From Streptomyces chartreusis (lineage in GTDB: Bacteria; Actinomycetota; Actinomycetes; Streptomycetales; Streptomycetaceae): 64,000 nt of DNA. The notes beneath the pieces were generated by a model. It was not told the DNA's origin. It did no database searches and saw nothing but the letters and a program-made list of their open reading frames with translations. Positions within the stretch are counted from its first letter, which is position 1; the number at the start of each line of letters is the position of its first letter. The stretch lies in NCBI RefSeq assembly GCF_008704715.1, contig NZ_CP023689.1:5642001-5706000 (forward strand). The letters are read 5' to 3'. The position numbers and the translations under genes are program-made. Below, in pieces: positions 27,241 to 36,308 of the stretch.

Positions 27241-27438
27241 GGATCTACTCTCCACTTGGTTCACGTATGCCTAAAAGGTCCGTTGGGTCGGAACGCCGGG
27301 TCCGGCAGGGCCACACCGCGTACTTGACGGGTCGTCAATGGAACCGGCGGCATGCGGGCGCCCGTGAGGGCTGCCGCCTGCTTCGGATCGCGCGGGTTCA
27401 CGGCCGCCGGGTAGGCAAGTACGGGCGTGGCTACGCCG

Positions 27439-28998
27439 TCAGCGCGTGGTGGTGCCGAAGGCGACGCCGCCCGCCGGGATGCCGCCTTCGCCAGGCTTGA
27501 ACGTCTGGGTCGGCGCGCCGCCGGAGGCCACGTTCCAGGGGAAGCCGTAGACCGCTCGTCCCTCGGCCGGGCCGTAGGGGACGCCCACGTACAGCAGCGA
27601 GGAAGTGGCATCCAGTGCAAGGCCGGTGAACATGCGCGGTGCCGGTGCGGATGGCACCCCGAATGCGGGGTCGATCGAGACATCGGAGGCACCGGGCGCG
27701 CCGACCAACGGGACGATATGGACGCCGCCCTCGTCGGGGAACTCCTCGGTCGTTTCCTCGCCGGGCACGCCGATCGCGAGCCTGGTGGTCGTGCCCGTGG
27801 ACGTCGTGTTCGGGGAGGTGTTGACGGCGGCGAGCCGCTTGCCGAAGAGGTCACCGGCCTCTCCCGCGCCGTCCACATCCGCGGTGTTCTGACTGATCCA
27901 GGCGGTCTCGGTGAAGGTGCCGGCGGCCGTGAGCCGGAAGACCTGGACCGCGCCGGCATCGACCGTCGTCAGGCCGTCCTCGCCGGGAACGCCGACCGCA
28001 AGCAGCGACTCGGTGGTGGAGGTTGAGCCGGAGGGCCGGTAGGGGACCATCGCGAGTGCGGTGCCGAACTGGTCGCCGACCTCCGCGTCCCCGCCGACCG
28101 TGTCCTGGTCCTGGCCGAGCCCGCCGAGCGGCTTCGGGTAGCCGGAGGTCAGCGTGTGGCTGAACCAGCCCACACCGCCGGCAAAGGTCGCGGTGCCCAG
28201 GGCCTCGCCGGGTGTGCCGACGGCGAAGTGGGTCGGGGTCGCGGCGAGTGCGCTGCCGAAGCGGTCGTCCTGCTCCGCAACACCCGCGACGGCACCTCCG
28301 GTCTCAGTGTCCTGGTTGATGCCGACGACCGTTTGCGCGGTGCCGCTCACGTAGTAGAAGGAGCCCGCGTCATCGACGGTGCCGATCGACTCACCGGGGG
28401 CGCCGATCAGCAGGTAGGGGGTGCCGCCGGAGGTCTTCCCTGCCGCGACCGCATACCCGACCCAGTCGTCGGCTTCTGCGGTGCCGCCCAGCGGCTTGTC
28501 GCTGCCCTGGTAGATCTCCTTCACGGCCTTGCTGCCCGCGTTGAGGCCACTCGTGGAGCCGTAGATCACCTGCACGCCGCCGGCGTCGGGCGTGGTGCCG
28601 ATGTCCTCGTACGGGGAGCCGACGACCAGGTCGCTGCAGCCGTCGAGGTCGGCGTCGTAGACGGCCAGCGCGTGGCTGTACTGATCGCGGGCCTCGGGGA
28701 CGCCCGGGACGCCGTCCGTTGCCTGCGAGAGCGTGAGGGTGCCCTTGCCGCCGCCGTAGACGACGTGCACCACACCTGCCTTCTGTATGCCGTCGACGCT
28801 TGCTTCCGGGTCGGCGATCGCAGTGTCCCTGGCGCCGTCGCCGTTGAAGTCCGAATCGGTGCCCGATGGGCACGCGACAGCGGCTGCGGCGGGTGTGCCT
28901 CCGGCTGTGCCTCCCAATGTCAGCAGTGCCCCTGCCAGAACAGTGGCGGCACTACACCGCCATGCTTTCCCCACCCTTGACACAGATACCCCGTACAT
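27439..28998 (-). CDS. Secreted FG-GAP repeat protein
   Basis: A 519-residue protein with a signal peptide (SAATVLAGALLTLGG, cleavage near AAAAVACPSG). It has a series of integrin-alpha-like FG-GAP repeats, recognised by SDFNGDGARDTAIADPEA and by repeated units such as DDWVGYAVAAG, DDRFGSALAATP, DQFGTALAMVP and GDLFGKRLAAVN, each followed by a GVPGE loop. They should fold as a beta-propeller with Ca-binding Asp loops. It is first in the minus-strand set FG-GAP, LamG, RHS, DUF4265, and such propeller proteins often accompany RHS/LamG loci in Streptomyces. The ATG at 28998 is taken as start. Confidence 0.85.
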   Translation of the reverse strand: MYGVSVSRVGKAWRCSAATVLAGALLTLGGTAGGTPAAAAVACPSGTDSDFNGDGARDTAIADPEASVDGIQKAGVVHVVYGGGKGTLTLSQATDGVPGVPEARDQYSHALAVYDADLDGCSDLVVGSPYEDIGTTPDAGGVQVIYGSTSGLNAGSKAVKEIYQGSDKPLGGTAEADDWVGYAVAAGKTSGGTPYLLIGAPGESIGTVDDAGSFYYVSGTAQTVVGINQDTETGGAVAGVAEQDDRFGSALAATPTHFAVGTPGEALGTATFAGGVGWFSHTLTSGYPKPLGGLGQDQDTVGGDAEVGDQFGTALAMVPYRPSGSTSTTESLLAVGVPGEDGLTTVDAGAVQVFRLTAAGTFTETAWISQNTADVDGAGEAGDLFGKRLAAVNTSPNTTSTGTTTRLAIGVPGEETTEEFPDEGGVHIVPLVGAPGASDVSIDPAFGVPSAPAPRMFTGLALDATSSLLYVGVPYGPAEGRAVYGFPWNVASGGAPTQTFKPGEGGIPAGGVAFGTTTR

Positions 28999-29401
28999 AA
29001 AGAGAAGCTAAAGAAGGTTTCAAGTGATCATCGCTTTACGCGAAGTGCGTGCGCAATACACGCCCTGCCACTCATGGATATGACAAAGATCACAGCGCTT
29101 CCACATATTGCACATAGGACACACATAGGCGCACGTAGGTATCGATCATCCCGAAGTCGCCCGTCAGGGCATCGCCACTCGCGTGACCTGCGGCAAGCTT
29201 CCGCTCCGGTCGGCAGGTCCGACTCTGCCCTGAGCGCTCCTTCATCGGGTGGTCATCCCGAGGGCACAGGCGGGTCATGGTATCTTCACATTCCTTTGTG
29301 GCACCTTCCCCGCAAAATGGCGCCCAAATGGCATCCGGTCGGCCAATAGAAAAGCCATCCAAATAAGGGGTGTGCCCCGTATTTTTTTGGAGAGCGAGAC
29401 G
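28999..29401. promoter_or_regulatory. Divergent intergenic region, relatively AT-rich
   Basis: About 400 bases between the divergent FG-GAP and glycosyltransferase genes, visibly lower in GC than its surroundings. It should hold promoters for both directions. No clear hairpin, repeat or recognised operator is visible and I assign no exact promoter. Confidence 0.5.
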
Positions 29402-31393
29402 ATGGCTGCCCCGGCCGTTTCGGTAATTGTTGCCGCCTACAATGCAATGCCTTATCTGACGCGTTGCATTACGTCCGTTGCTGAGCAGAGCATCGGTCAG
29501 GGCGAGCTTGAGGTCATCGTCGTCGACGACGGCTCAACCGACGGGACAGCCAAGGAACTGCACCGGTTGTCCGGCGTGTATCCCGGGTTGATCAAGATTT
29601 TCGAGCAGGCGAACTCCGGCGGCCCCTCGGCCCCTCGGAACGCGGGACTCGATCACGCTCGCGGGCGGTTCGTGTTCTTCCTGGACGCCGATGACTACCT
29701 GGGCCCGCAGGCCCTGGAACGCATGGTGGCGATGGCCGAGAAGAACGGCACCGACGTCGTGCTGGGCAAGATGGTGGGCGTCGGCGGACGCGAGGCGCCG
29801 GCCTCGATGTTCCGGCGTGACCAGCCGAAGACCGATGTCTTCTCCTCCCGCGTCTACTGGACGCTCAACCCCATGAAGCTCTTCCGCCGGGACCTGCTGG
29901 AGCGTCACGCCTTGCGCTTTCCCGCGGACCTGTCCATCGGCGAGGACCAGCTCTTCGTAGGACCCGCCTACCTGAACGCGGCGGGCATCTCCGTACTGGC
30001 CTCCTACGACTGCCTGTACTGGGTACAGCGTGAGGACGAGGGCAACATCACCCTGCGCACCGGCGGCACCGAGCCCCGGCTGACCTTCCTGCCGCGCGTG
30101 GTCGACATGATTCTGGAGAACGTGCCGCCCGGCCCCGGCCGCGATCACCTGGCGCACCGGCACCTCACCGTCGAGGTGCAGCAGCTCCTGGAGCATCTGG
30201 TGCACGAGCCCCGCCTCCAGCAGGAGAAGGCCCTCGCCCGCCTCGCGGAGACCCTCGCGCCGCTGTGGCACGAGGGCCTGAACGGCCGGCTCTCGGCCAT
30301 GGCCCGGCTGCGGCTGTACCTCGTGCGGCACACGATGCTCGACGAACTCCTCGCCCTCGCACGGTTCGAGGAAGAGCTCGCCCGCAGCGCCGTGTCCACG
30401 CCGGTCATCGTCGACGGCGGCCGCGCGCTCGCCCGCTATCCCTTCCTCCGCGATCCCGACCGTGCCATCCCCGATCACTGCTACGACGTCACGGCCCAAC
30501 TCGGCGTACGCCACCAGGTCAGCCGTGCCGAGCTGCGCGGCACCACGCTGCACCTGACCGGGCACGGCTACCTCCACCGCGTCGCCACCGAGGACGTCAG
30601 CACGGAACTCGTACTGCGCGAACGCGACACCAAGGAGGAGTACCGGCTGCCGGTCGCGCACACCATGACGCCCGGACTCGGCGCTGACAAGGACAGGGGG
30701 CACTACCGATACGAGAAGGCCGGCTTCGAGGCCGCCGTCGACATCACCACGGCCGCCGACGGCAGTCCGCTGCGCGACGGGCTGTGGGACATCTCCCTCG
30801 CCATCGGCGCCCAGGGCATCACCCGAGAAGTCCGCATCGGCAGCAAGCGGTCCGCCGCCGTGTCCGGCAAGGCCGCCACACACATCGTGGGCACCGCCGA
30901 GGAGCCGAGGGCCGCCACCCTCTACACCACCCACCCGCACGGCAACTTCACGCTCGACCTCGGCGAGCGGAAGCACGCAGTACTGCCCCACCTCGGCCTG
31001 GACGACCATGTTCGGTGGGCCTCCGACGCCCCCACAGAGCTGGAGTTCACCGGCCGCTGCACCCTCGCCTCCCACCCCAACGGCGCGCTCGTCGTGGCCC
31101 TCCGCAACGACCGGGGAGACAGCGCGTCCTTCCCTGTCTCGGCCACCGGCGCCGCCTTCGTCGTTCGCGTCCCCGTCGACGGGCTCCCCGCCGGCATCTG
31201 GAACGGCGAACTGCGGCTCGGTGACTGGGCGCTCCCCCTCCCGACTCTCCCCGGCGACCTGACTGCGGCGAAGTGGCGGCGCCGAGCCCTGCCCTGGTAC
31301 GCAAAACCCGCGGCCGACGACGAGAAAAGCTTCGCCCTCCACGTCGCTAGGACCGACTTCGTTAAGGCGATGACTCGGCGCATCAACCCCTAA
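29402..31393 (+). CDS. Family 2 glycosyltransferase
   Basis: A 663-residue protein starting at the ATG preceded by GGAGAGCGAGACG. The GT-A fold is obvious: VSVIVAAYNAMPYLTRCI at the N-terminus, VIVVDDGSTDGT, NAGLDHARGRFVFFLDADDY with the metal-binding DAD at residue about 98, and IGEDQLFVGPAYL later. The C-terminal 300 residues are beta-rich (TLHLTGHGYLHRV, ATLYTTHPHGNFTLDLG) and resemble the C-terminal modules of teichoic-acid or polysaccharide glycosyltransferases. No membrane segment or signal is seen, so it is probably a cytoplasmic enzyme that transfers sugar to a cell-surface polymer. Donor and acceptor cannot be predicted. Confidence 0.9.
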   Translation: MAAPAVSVIVAAYNAMPYLTRCITSVAEQSIGQGELEVIVVDDGSTDGTAKELHRLSGVYPGLIKIFEQANSGGPSAPRNAGLDHARGRFVFFLDADDYLGPQALERMVAMAEKNGTDVVLGKMVGVGGREAPASMFRRDQPKTDVFSSRVYWTLNPMKLFRRDLLERHALRFPADLSIGEDQLFVGPAYLNAAGISVLASYDCLYWVQREDEGNITLRTGGTEPRLTFLPRVVDMILENVPPGPGRDHLAHRHLTVEVQQLLEHLVHEPRLQQEKALARLAETLAPLWHEGLNGRLSAMARLRLYLVRHTMLDELLALARFEEELARSAVSTPVIVDGGRALARYPFLRDPDRAIPDHCYDVTAQLGVRHQVSRAELRGTTLHLTGHGYLHRVATEDVSTELVLRERDTKEEYRLPVAHTMTPGLGADKDRGHYRYEKAGFEAAVDITTAADGSPLRDGLWDISLAIGAQGITREVRIGSKRSAAVSGKAATHIVGTAEEPRAATLYTTHPHGNFTLDLGERKHAVLPHLGLDDHVRWASDAPTELEFTGRCTLASHPNGALVVALRNDRGDSASFPVSATGAAFVVRVPVDGLPAGIWNGELRLGDWALPLPTLPGDLTAAKWRRRALPWYAKPAADDEKSFALHVARTDFVKAMTRRINP

Positions 31394-31407
31394 GGAAGAC
31401 CAGGCCC

Positions 31408-31593
31408 GTGACGGACTGGGCCCGTTGGCCGGCACTGAAGCGGTACACCGAACGAGAGGGCCACGCCCGGGTCACGATGGGGCACAAGGAGGGCACGTTC
31501 CCGCTCGAGGAGTGGATCGCCGAGCAGCGGCGGGTACCAGGGGCGGTCAAGCGACCGCAGCGCACGTCCAGCGGCTGTAGAAGCTCGGCATGA
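31408..31593 (+). pseudogene. Helicase-associated (HA) domain fragment
   Basis: Sixty-one codons begin TDWARWPALKRYTEREGHA and continue FPLEEWIAEQRRV, matching one copy of the short HA domain repeated at the C-terminus of some large Streptomyces helicases (W, Y, EGHA, LG-W-QR pattern). There is no helicase domain upstream; the glycosyltransferase ends 14 bases before. It is probably a remnant left by rearrangement. Confidence 0.5.
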
Positions 31594-31823
31594 TCTGGAG
31601 CGTCCCGACGAACGCTTCCAGGACAATCTATCGGAGTGGAGACGTCGCAAAGCAGCTCAGCAGAGCCCGTGAAACACGTTTGCTTGAGTCAGCCTGGTTT
31701 TTGTGCGGTAGTGGGTTCTCAGATCTTGGGAGACGGGTGCGAAGGGTGACGATGTCGTTCGATGCATGAGTGGTGCCGAACCCCGACTGGCCGACTCAAA
31801 CGCTCACCTCGTAGTCTCCACGC

Positions 31824-32372
31824 ATGACAGATGATCCCTTCCAGTGTCGATGCGTTCTCTGCCATGACTACGGTGACCGGGACGAAGCGGACCGCGTCGA
31901 TCTGACGATCATCGAGAATGTGCAGCAGCACGGATGGCACGTCGTGATGGTTCCCGAGGACGAGATTGGTCCTGGATTCGCCTACACGATCGGCCTCGCT
32001 CACACTCACGCCGCACCTGAACTCGCCATGTTCGGACTCGATGTCCACGCCATGCACCGGATGCTCAACGGGCTCGGAGCTAGGGTCGCCGCGGGCGCTG
32101 TACTGGCTGACGGCCAGAGGCATCCTGACGTCGCCGACGGCCGCCAAGTCGCGCTCAGGCAGGCGGATCTTCGCTGGTACCGGACCTTCTTCGGACGGGC
32201 CATCGGGTTCTATCGCCGGCCTCCTTTTCCCGTGCTGCAAGTTGCGTGGGCCGACATGAATGACCACTTTCACTGGGAAGAACAGGCTGAGGAGAAGCAT
32301 CGGGAGTCACAGCCTCAGCTGTGGCTGCCGCCAAGTAAGCACCCTGCTGGGATCTGGACGACTGAACTCTGA
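31824..32372 (+). CDS. DUF4262 protein
   Basis: A 182-residue protein with the DUF4262 features: an N-terminal Cys pair (CRCVLCHDYGD), IIENVQQHGWHVVMVPEDE, GPGFAYTIGLAHTHAAPEL and the C-terminal WYRTFFGRAIGFYRRPPFPVLQ. The family is widespread in actinobacteria and proteobacteria and its biochemical function is unknown. The gene is isolated, with decayed sequence on both sides. Confidence 0.85.
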   Translation: MTDDPFQCRCVLCHDYGDRDEADRVDLTIIENVQQHGWHVVMVPEDEIGPGFAYTIGLAHTHAAPELAMFGLDVHAMHRMLNGLGARVAAGAVLADGQRHPDVADGRQVALRQADLRWYRTFFGRAIGFYRRPPFPVLQVAWADMNDHFHWEEQAEEKHRESQPQLWLPPSKHPAGIWTTEL

Positions 32373-32635
32373 CCTTGAACGTGCCGACCAACGACAGACC
32401 AGCAGTCGCGGAGACAACGTCGACGTACTGCAGAGCGCTGTCAGCTAGGCCCAGCAAGATGGGCTCGGCCAGTCGGGACGCCATCTCGATGTAGGTGCCG
32501 GCGGTGGTCAGGTCTTGGCCGGAGGAGTGAAACCCCCGCGTTGGCAGGTCCGGAAGGGCTCGCCGATCTCATAACAGGCCAGGGCGGGGGACGACGCTCA
32601 GCGCGACGACGGTAGGATCCGCCGGAGCCCCGCCC

Positions 32636-33260
32636 TCAGATATTGGCGGGACGAGGCAGACCGGCGATGTGTAGCCAGGTCCTGGCAGTCTGCCGGCCAG
32701 CGGCCTCTAGCCCGGCCGTCGGCCAGCCGTGGTGGATGTACAGGCGTCGTAGCATCGCCAGAGTCACAAGCGGAGCTCCAGCACAGCGAAGAGCGGCTTC
32801 CTGGGGACTGATCTGCATCTGCCGGTACTCGAAGTGCTCGTCAGGTCCGGTCGCTGGGGCGCTTTGAGCTTCTGTGTAGAACATCAACAGTCCATGAGTC
32901 TGTCCGTGCGCGACGGCTGAAGTGGCCCGCCAAAGAAGAGCGCCCAGGCTGCCACCCGGGGCGATGACATCGCCCGCCATCTCTGTCGTGCTGGGCGCCG
33001 AAGACGGTCCCAGGTAGCAGGGCCGCACCTTGTCCGCGATCTTCCCTCTCACGGAAAACCCATGGTGCCGGGCAGCACGCAGGATGCGTTCGGTTCGCTC
33101 TCTCGCGCGTTGGCGAACGGCCTCTCCTTCCGCGGTATGGCCGTTGCCCAACATCAGTGACTGCTCTTTCAGGCTCTGCAGTCGGTAGTTCATGTAGCGC
33201 CGTACCCGCTCTCGGGCACCGACGTCCGGCTCCAGCAGAAACCACGGCTTATAAGGGCTA
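32636..33260 (-). pseudogene. 5'-truncated hypothetical protein
   Basis: An in-frame ATG lies at 33193, but the frame is open further upstream and reads PYKPWFLLEPDVGARERVRR before it, with no start codon that fits. The coded part includes ERVRRYMNYRLQSLKEQSLM, then ALLWRATSAVAHGQTHGLLM near the middle and LAMLRRLYIHHGWPT at the end. The RxxN(Y/R)-(S)AxAHG pattern is seen in a Streptomyces family of unknown function. The N-terminal third is missing, so the gene is probably broken. Confidence 0.5.
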
Positions 33261-33474
33261 ACACAATGAGGCGGATGGCCCCCAGAGCCTCTTGCCCAGT
33301 GCAGGATGGCGAGCGGATGTTATGTGACGGCCGGCGACCTGGGCTGCCTTCAAACGGGTCGACTCGACCGGCCTCTGGATGGGAAGCCAGAGCAAGGGCG
33401 GCACCGCCTCGGATGCCCGAGCAGTCGTCAACTGCGTCTAGACGTGGGCAGGTTGCGCTTGTCCGCAGCGTGTA

Positions 33475-34257
33475 GTGTCCCGTTGCGTGCTGGCTGAACG
33501 ACGACACCAACTCATCTTGCAGGCCCTGCGTTCCGGCGGCACCGCCTCCGTGGCCGACCTCGCCGAGCAGCTTGACTCCAGCGCGGCGACCATCCGCCGT
33601 GACCTCCTCAAGTTGGAGGCAGGCGGGCTGCTCACCCGTGTCCATGGTGGAGCGGTCATCGATGAGGAGCGAGCTCCCTTCAACGAGGCTGCCGAGGTTC
33701 TGGTGGCAGAGAAGGACGCCATTGCCGCCCAAGCGGCCACGATGATCGAGGACGGCCAGTCGGTCATTCTCGACAGTGGCACAACGGTCCACCGGCTGGC
33801 ACTTCAACTGCACGGTCGCCGACTTACCGTGATCACCAACAACCTCGCTGTGTATGACGAGCTCATCGGCGACGAGAACATCGACCTGATGCTGCTCGGG
33901 GGCATGGTCATCCGTGAGTCACGCATGCTGGACGGTTTCATGGCTGAGGACAACCTTCGTCAAGTTCACGCCGACTGGTTGTTCATGGGTGCTTGTGGCC
34001 TCCGCCCCGGGGGCCAGGTCATGGACACCACCGTGGCAGAGGTGCCCGCCCGACGCGCCATGATTGCCGCCGGCGACAAGGTGGTGCTTCTGGCCGACAA
34101 GACTAAGTTTCCGGGAACCGGCATGGTGAAGATCTGTGGCCCCGAGGACCTGGACGCGATCATCACCAACGCATCGGAGGACGACGCGACCTGTATGGCC
34201 CTGCGCGAGGCCGGCGTGAAAGTAATACCGACGGCTCCGGCCACAGCCGACGGCTAA
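33475..34257 (+). CDS. DeoR-family transcriptional regulator
   Basis: A 260-residue repressor. The N-terminal winged helix is typical: ERRHQLILQALRSGG, VADLAEQLDSSAATIRRDL, LEAGGLLTRVHGGAV. The C-terminal DeoR sugar-phosphate-sensing domain has SVILDSGTTVHRLALQL, LTVITNNLAVYDEL and VLLADKTKFPGTG, the residues that bind a phosphorylated sugar. The start is GTG at 33475 or 33487. Targets are usually sugar or glycerol catabolic genes; none is adjacent, because an IS element follows directly. The stop codon falls in the inverted repeat of that IS, so the last residues may be altered. Confidence 0.9.
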   Translation: MSRCVLAERRHQLILQALRSGGTASVADLAEQLDSSAATIRRDLLKLEAGGLLTRVHGGAVIDEERAPFNEAAEVLVAEKDAIAAQAATMIEDGQSVILDSGTTVHRLALQLHGRRLTVITNNLAVYDELIGDENIDLMLLGGMVIRESRMLDGFMAEDNLRQVHADWLFMGACGLRPGGQVMDTTVAEVPARRAMIAAGDKVVLLADKTKFPGTGMVKICGPEDLDAIITNASEDDATCMALREAGVKVIPTAPATADG

Positions 34258-34661
34258 CAAAGGCACTTGCACTGCCGGTAAACGATGAGGCAGCAGGCGA
34301 GCTTGAGGAACGCTTCGTGGATGTCGGCTCGCCGTTCCCATCGGATCCTCAAGCGTCGGAAGCCGTGCAGCCACGCGAAACTCCGTTCTACGACCCAGCG
34401 GTAGGTGCCCAGTCCCGTGCCGTGCAGGTTGCCGCGGCGGGCGATGGCGGGCACGATGCCGCGGGCGCGGACCTGGTCGCGGTAGATGTCGTGGTCATAG
34501 CCGCGGTCCGCGAACAATGAGTCCGGCTTACGGCGGGGGCGGCCGACCCGGCCGCGGGCCGGTGGGATCGCGTCGAGCAAGGGCAGCAGTTGGGTGACGT
34601 CGTTGCGGTTGCCGCCGGTCAGCAGAACGGCGAGCGGGGTGCCGTGCCCGTCGGTGATCAA
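34254..34661 (-). CDS. IS5-family transposase, C-terminal frame (OrfB)
   Basis: Carries the second catalytic Asp in SLFADRGYDHD and the Glu in YRWVVERSFAWLHGFRRLR, with the usual DDE_Tnp_1 spacing, and ITDGHGTPLAVLLTGGNRND at its start. It has no own ribosome binding site and is expected to be made only as a fusion with the upstream frame. Its stop overlaps the left inverted repeat. Confidence 0.8.
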   Translation of the reverse strand: MITDGHGTPLAVLLTGGNRNDVTQLLPLLDAIPPARGRVGRPRRKPDSLFADRGYDHDIYRDQVRARGIVPAIARRGNLHGTGLGTYRWVVERSFAWLHGFRRLRIRWERRADIHEAFLKLACCLIVYRQCKCLC

Positions 34662-35083
34662 GTGGTGCTTGGAGCCGGCCCGGCCCCGGTCGACCGGTGA
34701 AGGGCCCGTGTGGCGCCCCGTTTTAGCGCGCGGACGTGGGAGGAGTCGACCACGCAGCGGGACCAGTCCAGCCGCGAAGCCGCGTTCAACTCGGCGAGCA
34801 GCACCTCATGCAGACGCTGCCAGACGTCGGCCTCGTTCCAGTCCCGCAGCCGCCGCCAGCACGTCATGCCCGAACCGAAACCCAGTTCTTGCGGCAGGTA
34901 CTCCCACTGGATCCCCGTGTGCAGCACGTACAGGATTCCGCACAGCACGTCCCGGTCCGGCAATGCCTTGCGGCCCGGATACCGGAACCTGCGCTCGCGC
35001 TGCGGCAGCAACGGCTCCAGGCGGTCCCACAACTCATCCGACGCGATCCACGGCGACATCCCCACGACGGACTGAACGCTCAA
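34658..35083 (-). CDS. IS5-family transposase, N-terminal frame (OrfA)
   Basis: Encodes the N-terminal DUF4096 part, WIASDELWDRLEPLLPQRER with DVLCGILYVLHTGIQWEYLP, and the first catalytic Asp in RCVVDSSHVRA. It ends out of frame with the rest of the transposase; a -1 shift in the four-base overlap near 34658-34661 would join them. Programmed frameshifting is normal for this IS group, so the element may be active. Confidence 0.8.
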   Translation of the reverse strand: MSVQSVVGMSPWIASDELWDRLEPLLPQRERRFRYPGRKALPDRDVLCGILYVLHTGIQWEYLPQELGFGSGMTCWRRLRDWNEADVWQRLHEVLLAELNAASRLDWSRCVVDSSHVRALKRGATRALHRSTGAGPAPSTT

Positions 35084-35139
35084 CTACCGCCCTGGACACG
35101 GCCACCAGGACCGATCCACCTCTTTGTGTTAGCCGTTGT

Positions 35140-35485
35140 TAGACGCGCCGAAAACCGACGCAGCCGTCTGGCATGGTCTGAGGTTGAAGCGGGGGCCCGA
35201 CTGCTCCTCGCGCAGGACACCCAGCAGGATCGCGAGGCCACTCACGAAGCTCTCCGAGACCTGTTCGACTGCCGGATTCGAGCCATCGCAAGTCGACGGT
35301 GAGCCCGAGTTGTTCATCAGGCCCGAGCGCCATCAGCATCTCCGCCGACCAGCCCGCTGAAGCCAGCGATGTCCTGGCGGTCACCCAGCGCTTGGGACGT
35401 GGAACCATTCGAAGACGTTCGTCGATCCCGGGTCTGTGAAGAATCGTCGACCGGCCGCCTTGATCGGCACGTCACCGGTACCGAC
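35140..35485. other. Gene-free region between IS and acetyltransferase
   Basis: About 345 bases. A minus-strand stretch reads SAEMLMALGPDEQLGLTVDL and looks like coding DNA, but neither end is intact and no family is recognised. It is probably the remains of a gene cut by the IS or by deletion. Confidence 0.4.
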
Positions 35486-36034
35486 TCACACGGGCATGGT
35501 GGGATCCGTGTCGGTGGCCAGCCGCCCGTGGCGTTCGACATCGAAGCGGACACCGTCGTACTCCAGCTTCTGTCGCTCGATGCCCTCCACTGCAAAGCCC
35601 GCAGCTTTGGCCACCCTGCATGAAGCCGGGTTGTTGATCCGATGGCCCAACTCCAAGCGGAACAGGCCGGGCTCGTCGAAGGACCAGCGGGCCAGAGACC
35701 GACATGCCTTTGACGCGATGCCCTTGTTCCGGGATGTTGTCGTCGTCCAATACGACACCCAACCGGTCCGGTGGCGCTGGTCTACCACCCTGACTGCGGC
35801 GTTGCCCAACACCACATCCATGGCATCGACCGCAGCGAAGGCAAATCCCTCACCTGAATCCCACTGATCAGACTGATGCGTGAGCCATCGGTAGGCCGCG
35901 TCCAGTGACGCGACCGGCTCGCTGACCTGATACCTCATGACCGGATCAGCGAACGCAGCCAACACCGACTGAGCGTCCCTGACCGTCCAACGGCGCAGCC
36001 ACAGCCCCGAGGAAGCCTCTAAACGATCACGCAT
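35486..36034 (-). CDS. GNAT-family N-acetyltransferase
   Basis: A 182-residue acetyltransferase of the RimJ/RimL-like type. It starts MRDRLEASSGLWLRRWTVRD, continues HQSDQWDSGEGFAFAAVD, VSYWTTTTSRNKGIASKACR (acetyl-CoA pyrophosphate loop, R-x-K-G-I-A) and LFRLELGHRINNPASCRVA followed by KAAGFAVEG, all GNAT motifs. The ATG at 36034 is preferred over 36085 because the product then begins where RimL-type proteins do. The substrate could be a protein N-terminus or a small molecule; it cannot be told from the sequence. Confidence 0.85.
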   Translation of the reverse strand: MRDRLEASSGLWLRRWTVRDAQSVLAAFADPVMRYQVSEPVASLDAAYRWLTHQSDQWDSGEGFAFAAVDAMDVVLGNAAVRVVDQRHRTGWVSYWTTTTSRNKGIASKACRSLARWSFDEPGLFRLELGHRINNPASCRVAKAAGFAVEGIERQKLEYDGVRFDVERHGRLATDTDPTMPV

Positions 36035-36308
36035 TCCCGAGAGTCTTCCGTAGCCGCCAGCGTGTCGCCACCCTTTCTCACTCAAGGATCAAGGCGTGCG
36101 CTCGGCGCGAAAGTTGCTTGAGGCCCGCCGACACATCCGCGGGTCGGCTTGGCCAAGGGCTCCCGATATAACGGACTCCAAGCAACGCGATTGATGCGCG
36201 CCCGCTGTTCGTCTTGAAGGGGACCCCTGAAGCACTTCGCCGATTTCTCCAGGATTGCCCGGGGGAAGCCCTGTAGCAGAGTGAGGATTGAGGCGTCCGG
36301 TGCCTAGC

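Larger units (their letters stand above)
34252..35134. mobile_element. IS5-family insertion sequence
   Basis: An element of about 880 bases bounded by inverted ends that start GGCTAACA (left at 34252; right, as its complement, ending at 35134), each followed by AAAG-containing sequence. Inside are two overlapping minus-strand frames for one DDE transposase. The ends differ by a small insertion after the first eight bases. No clear target duplication could be identified. The insertion lies exactly at the 3' end of the DeoR gene. Confidence 0.75.

Noticed and set aside
25813..27327. Long plus-strand frame opposite the LamG gene
   Set aside because: No ribosome binding site or domain; antisense to a well-supported secreted protein.
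29534..31435. 633-codon minus-strand frame opposite the glycosyltransferase
   Set aside because: Antisense shadow; the plus strand carries the GT-A motifs.
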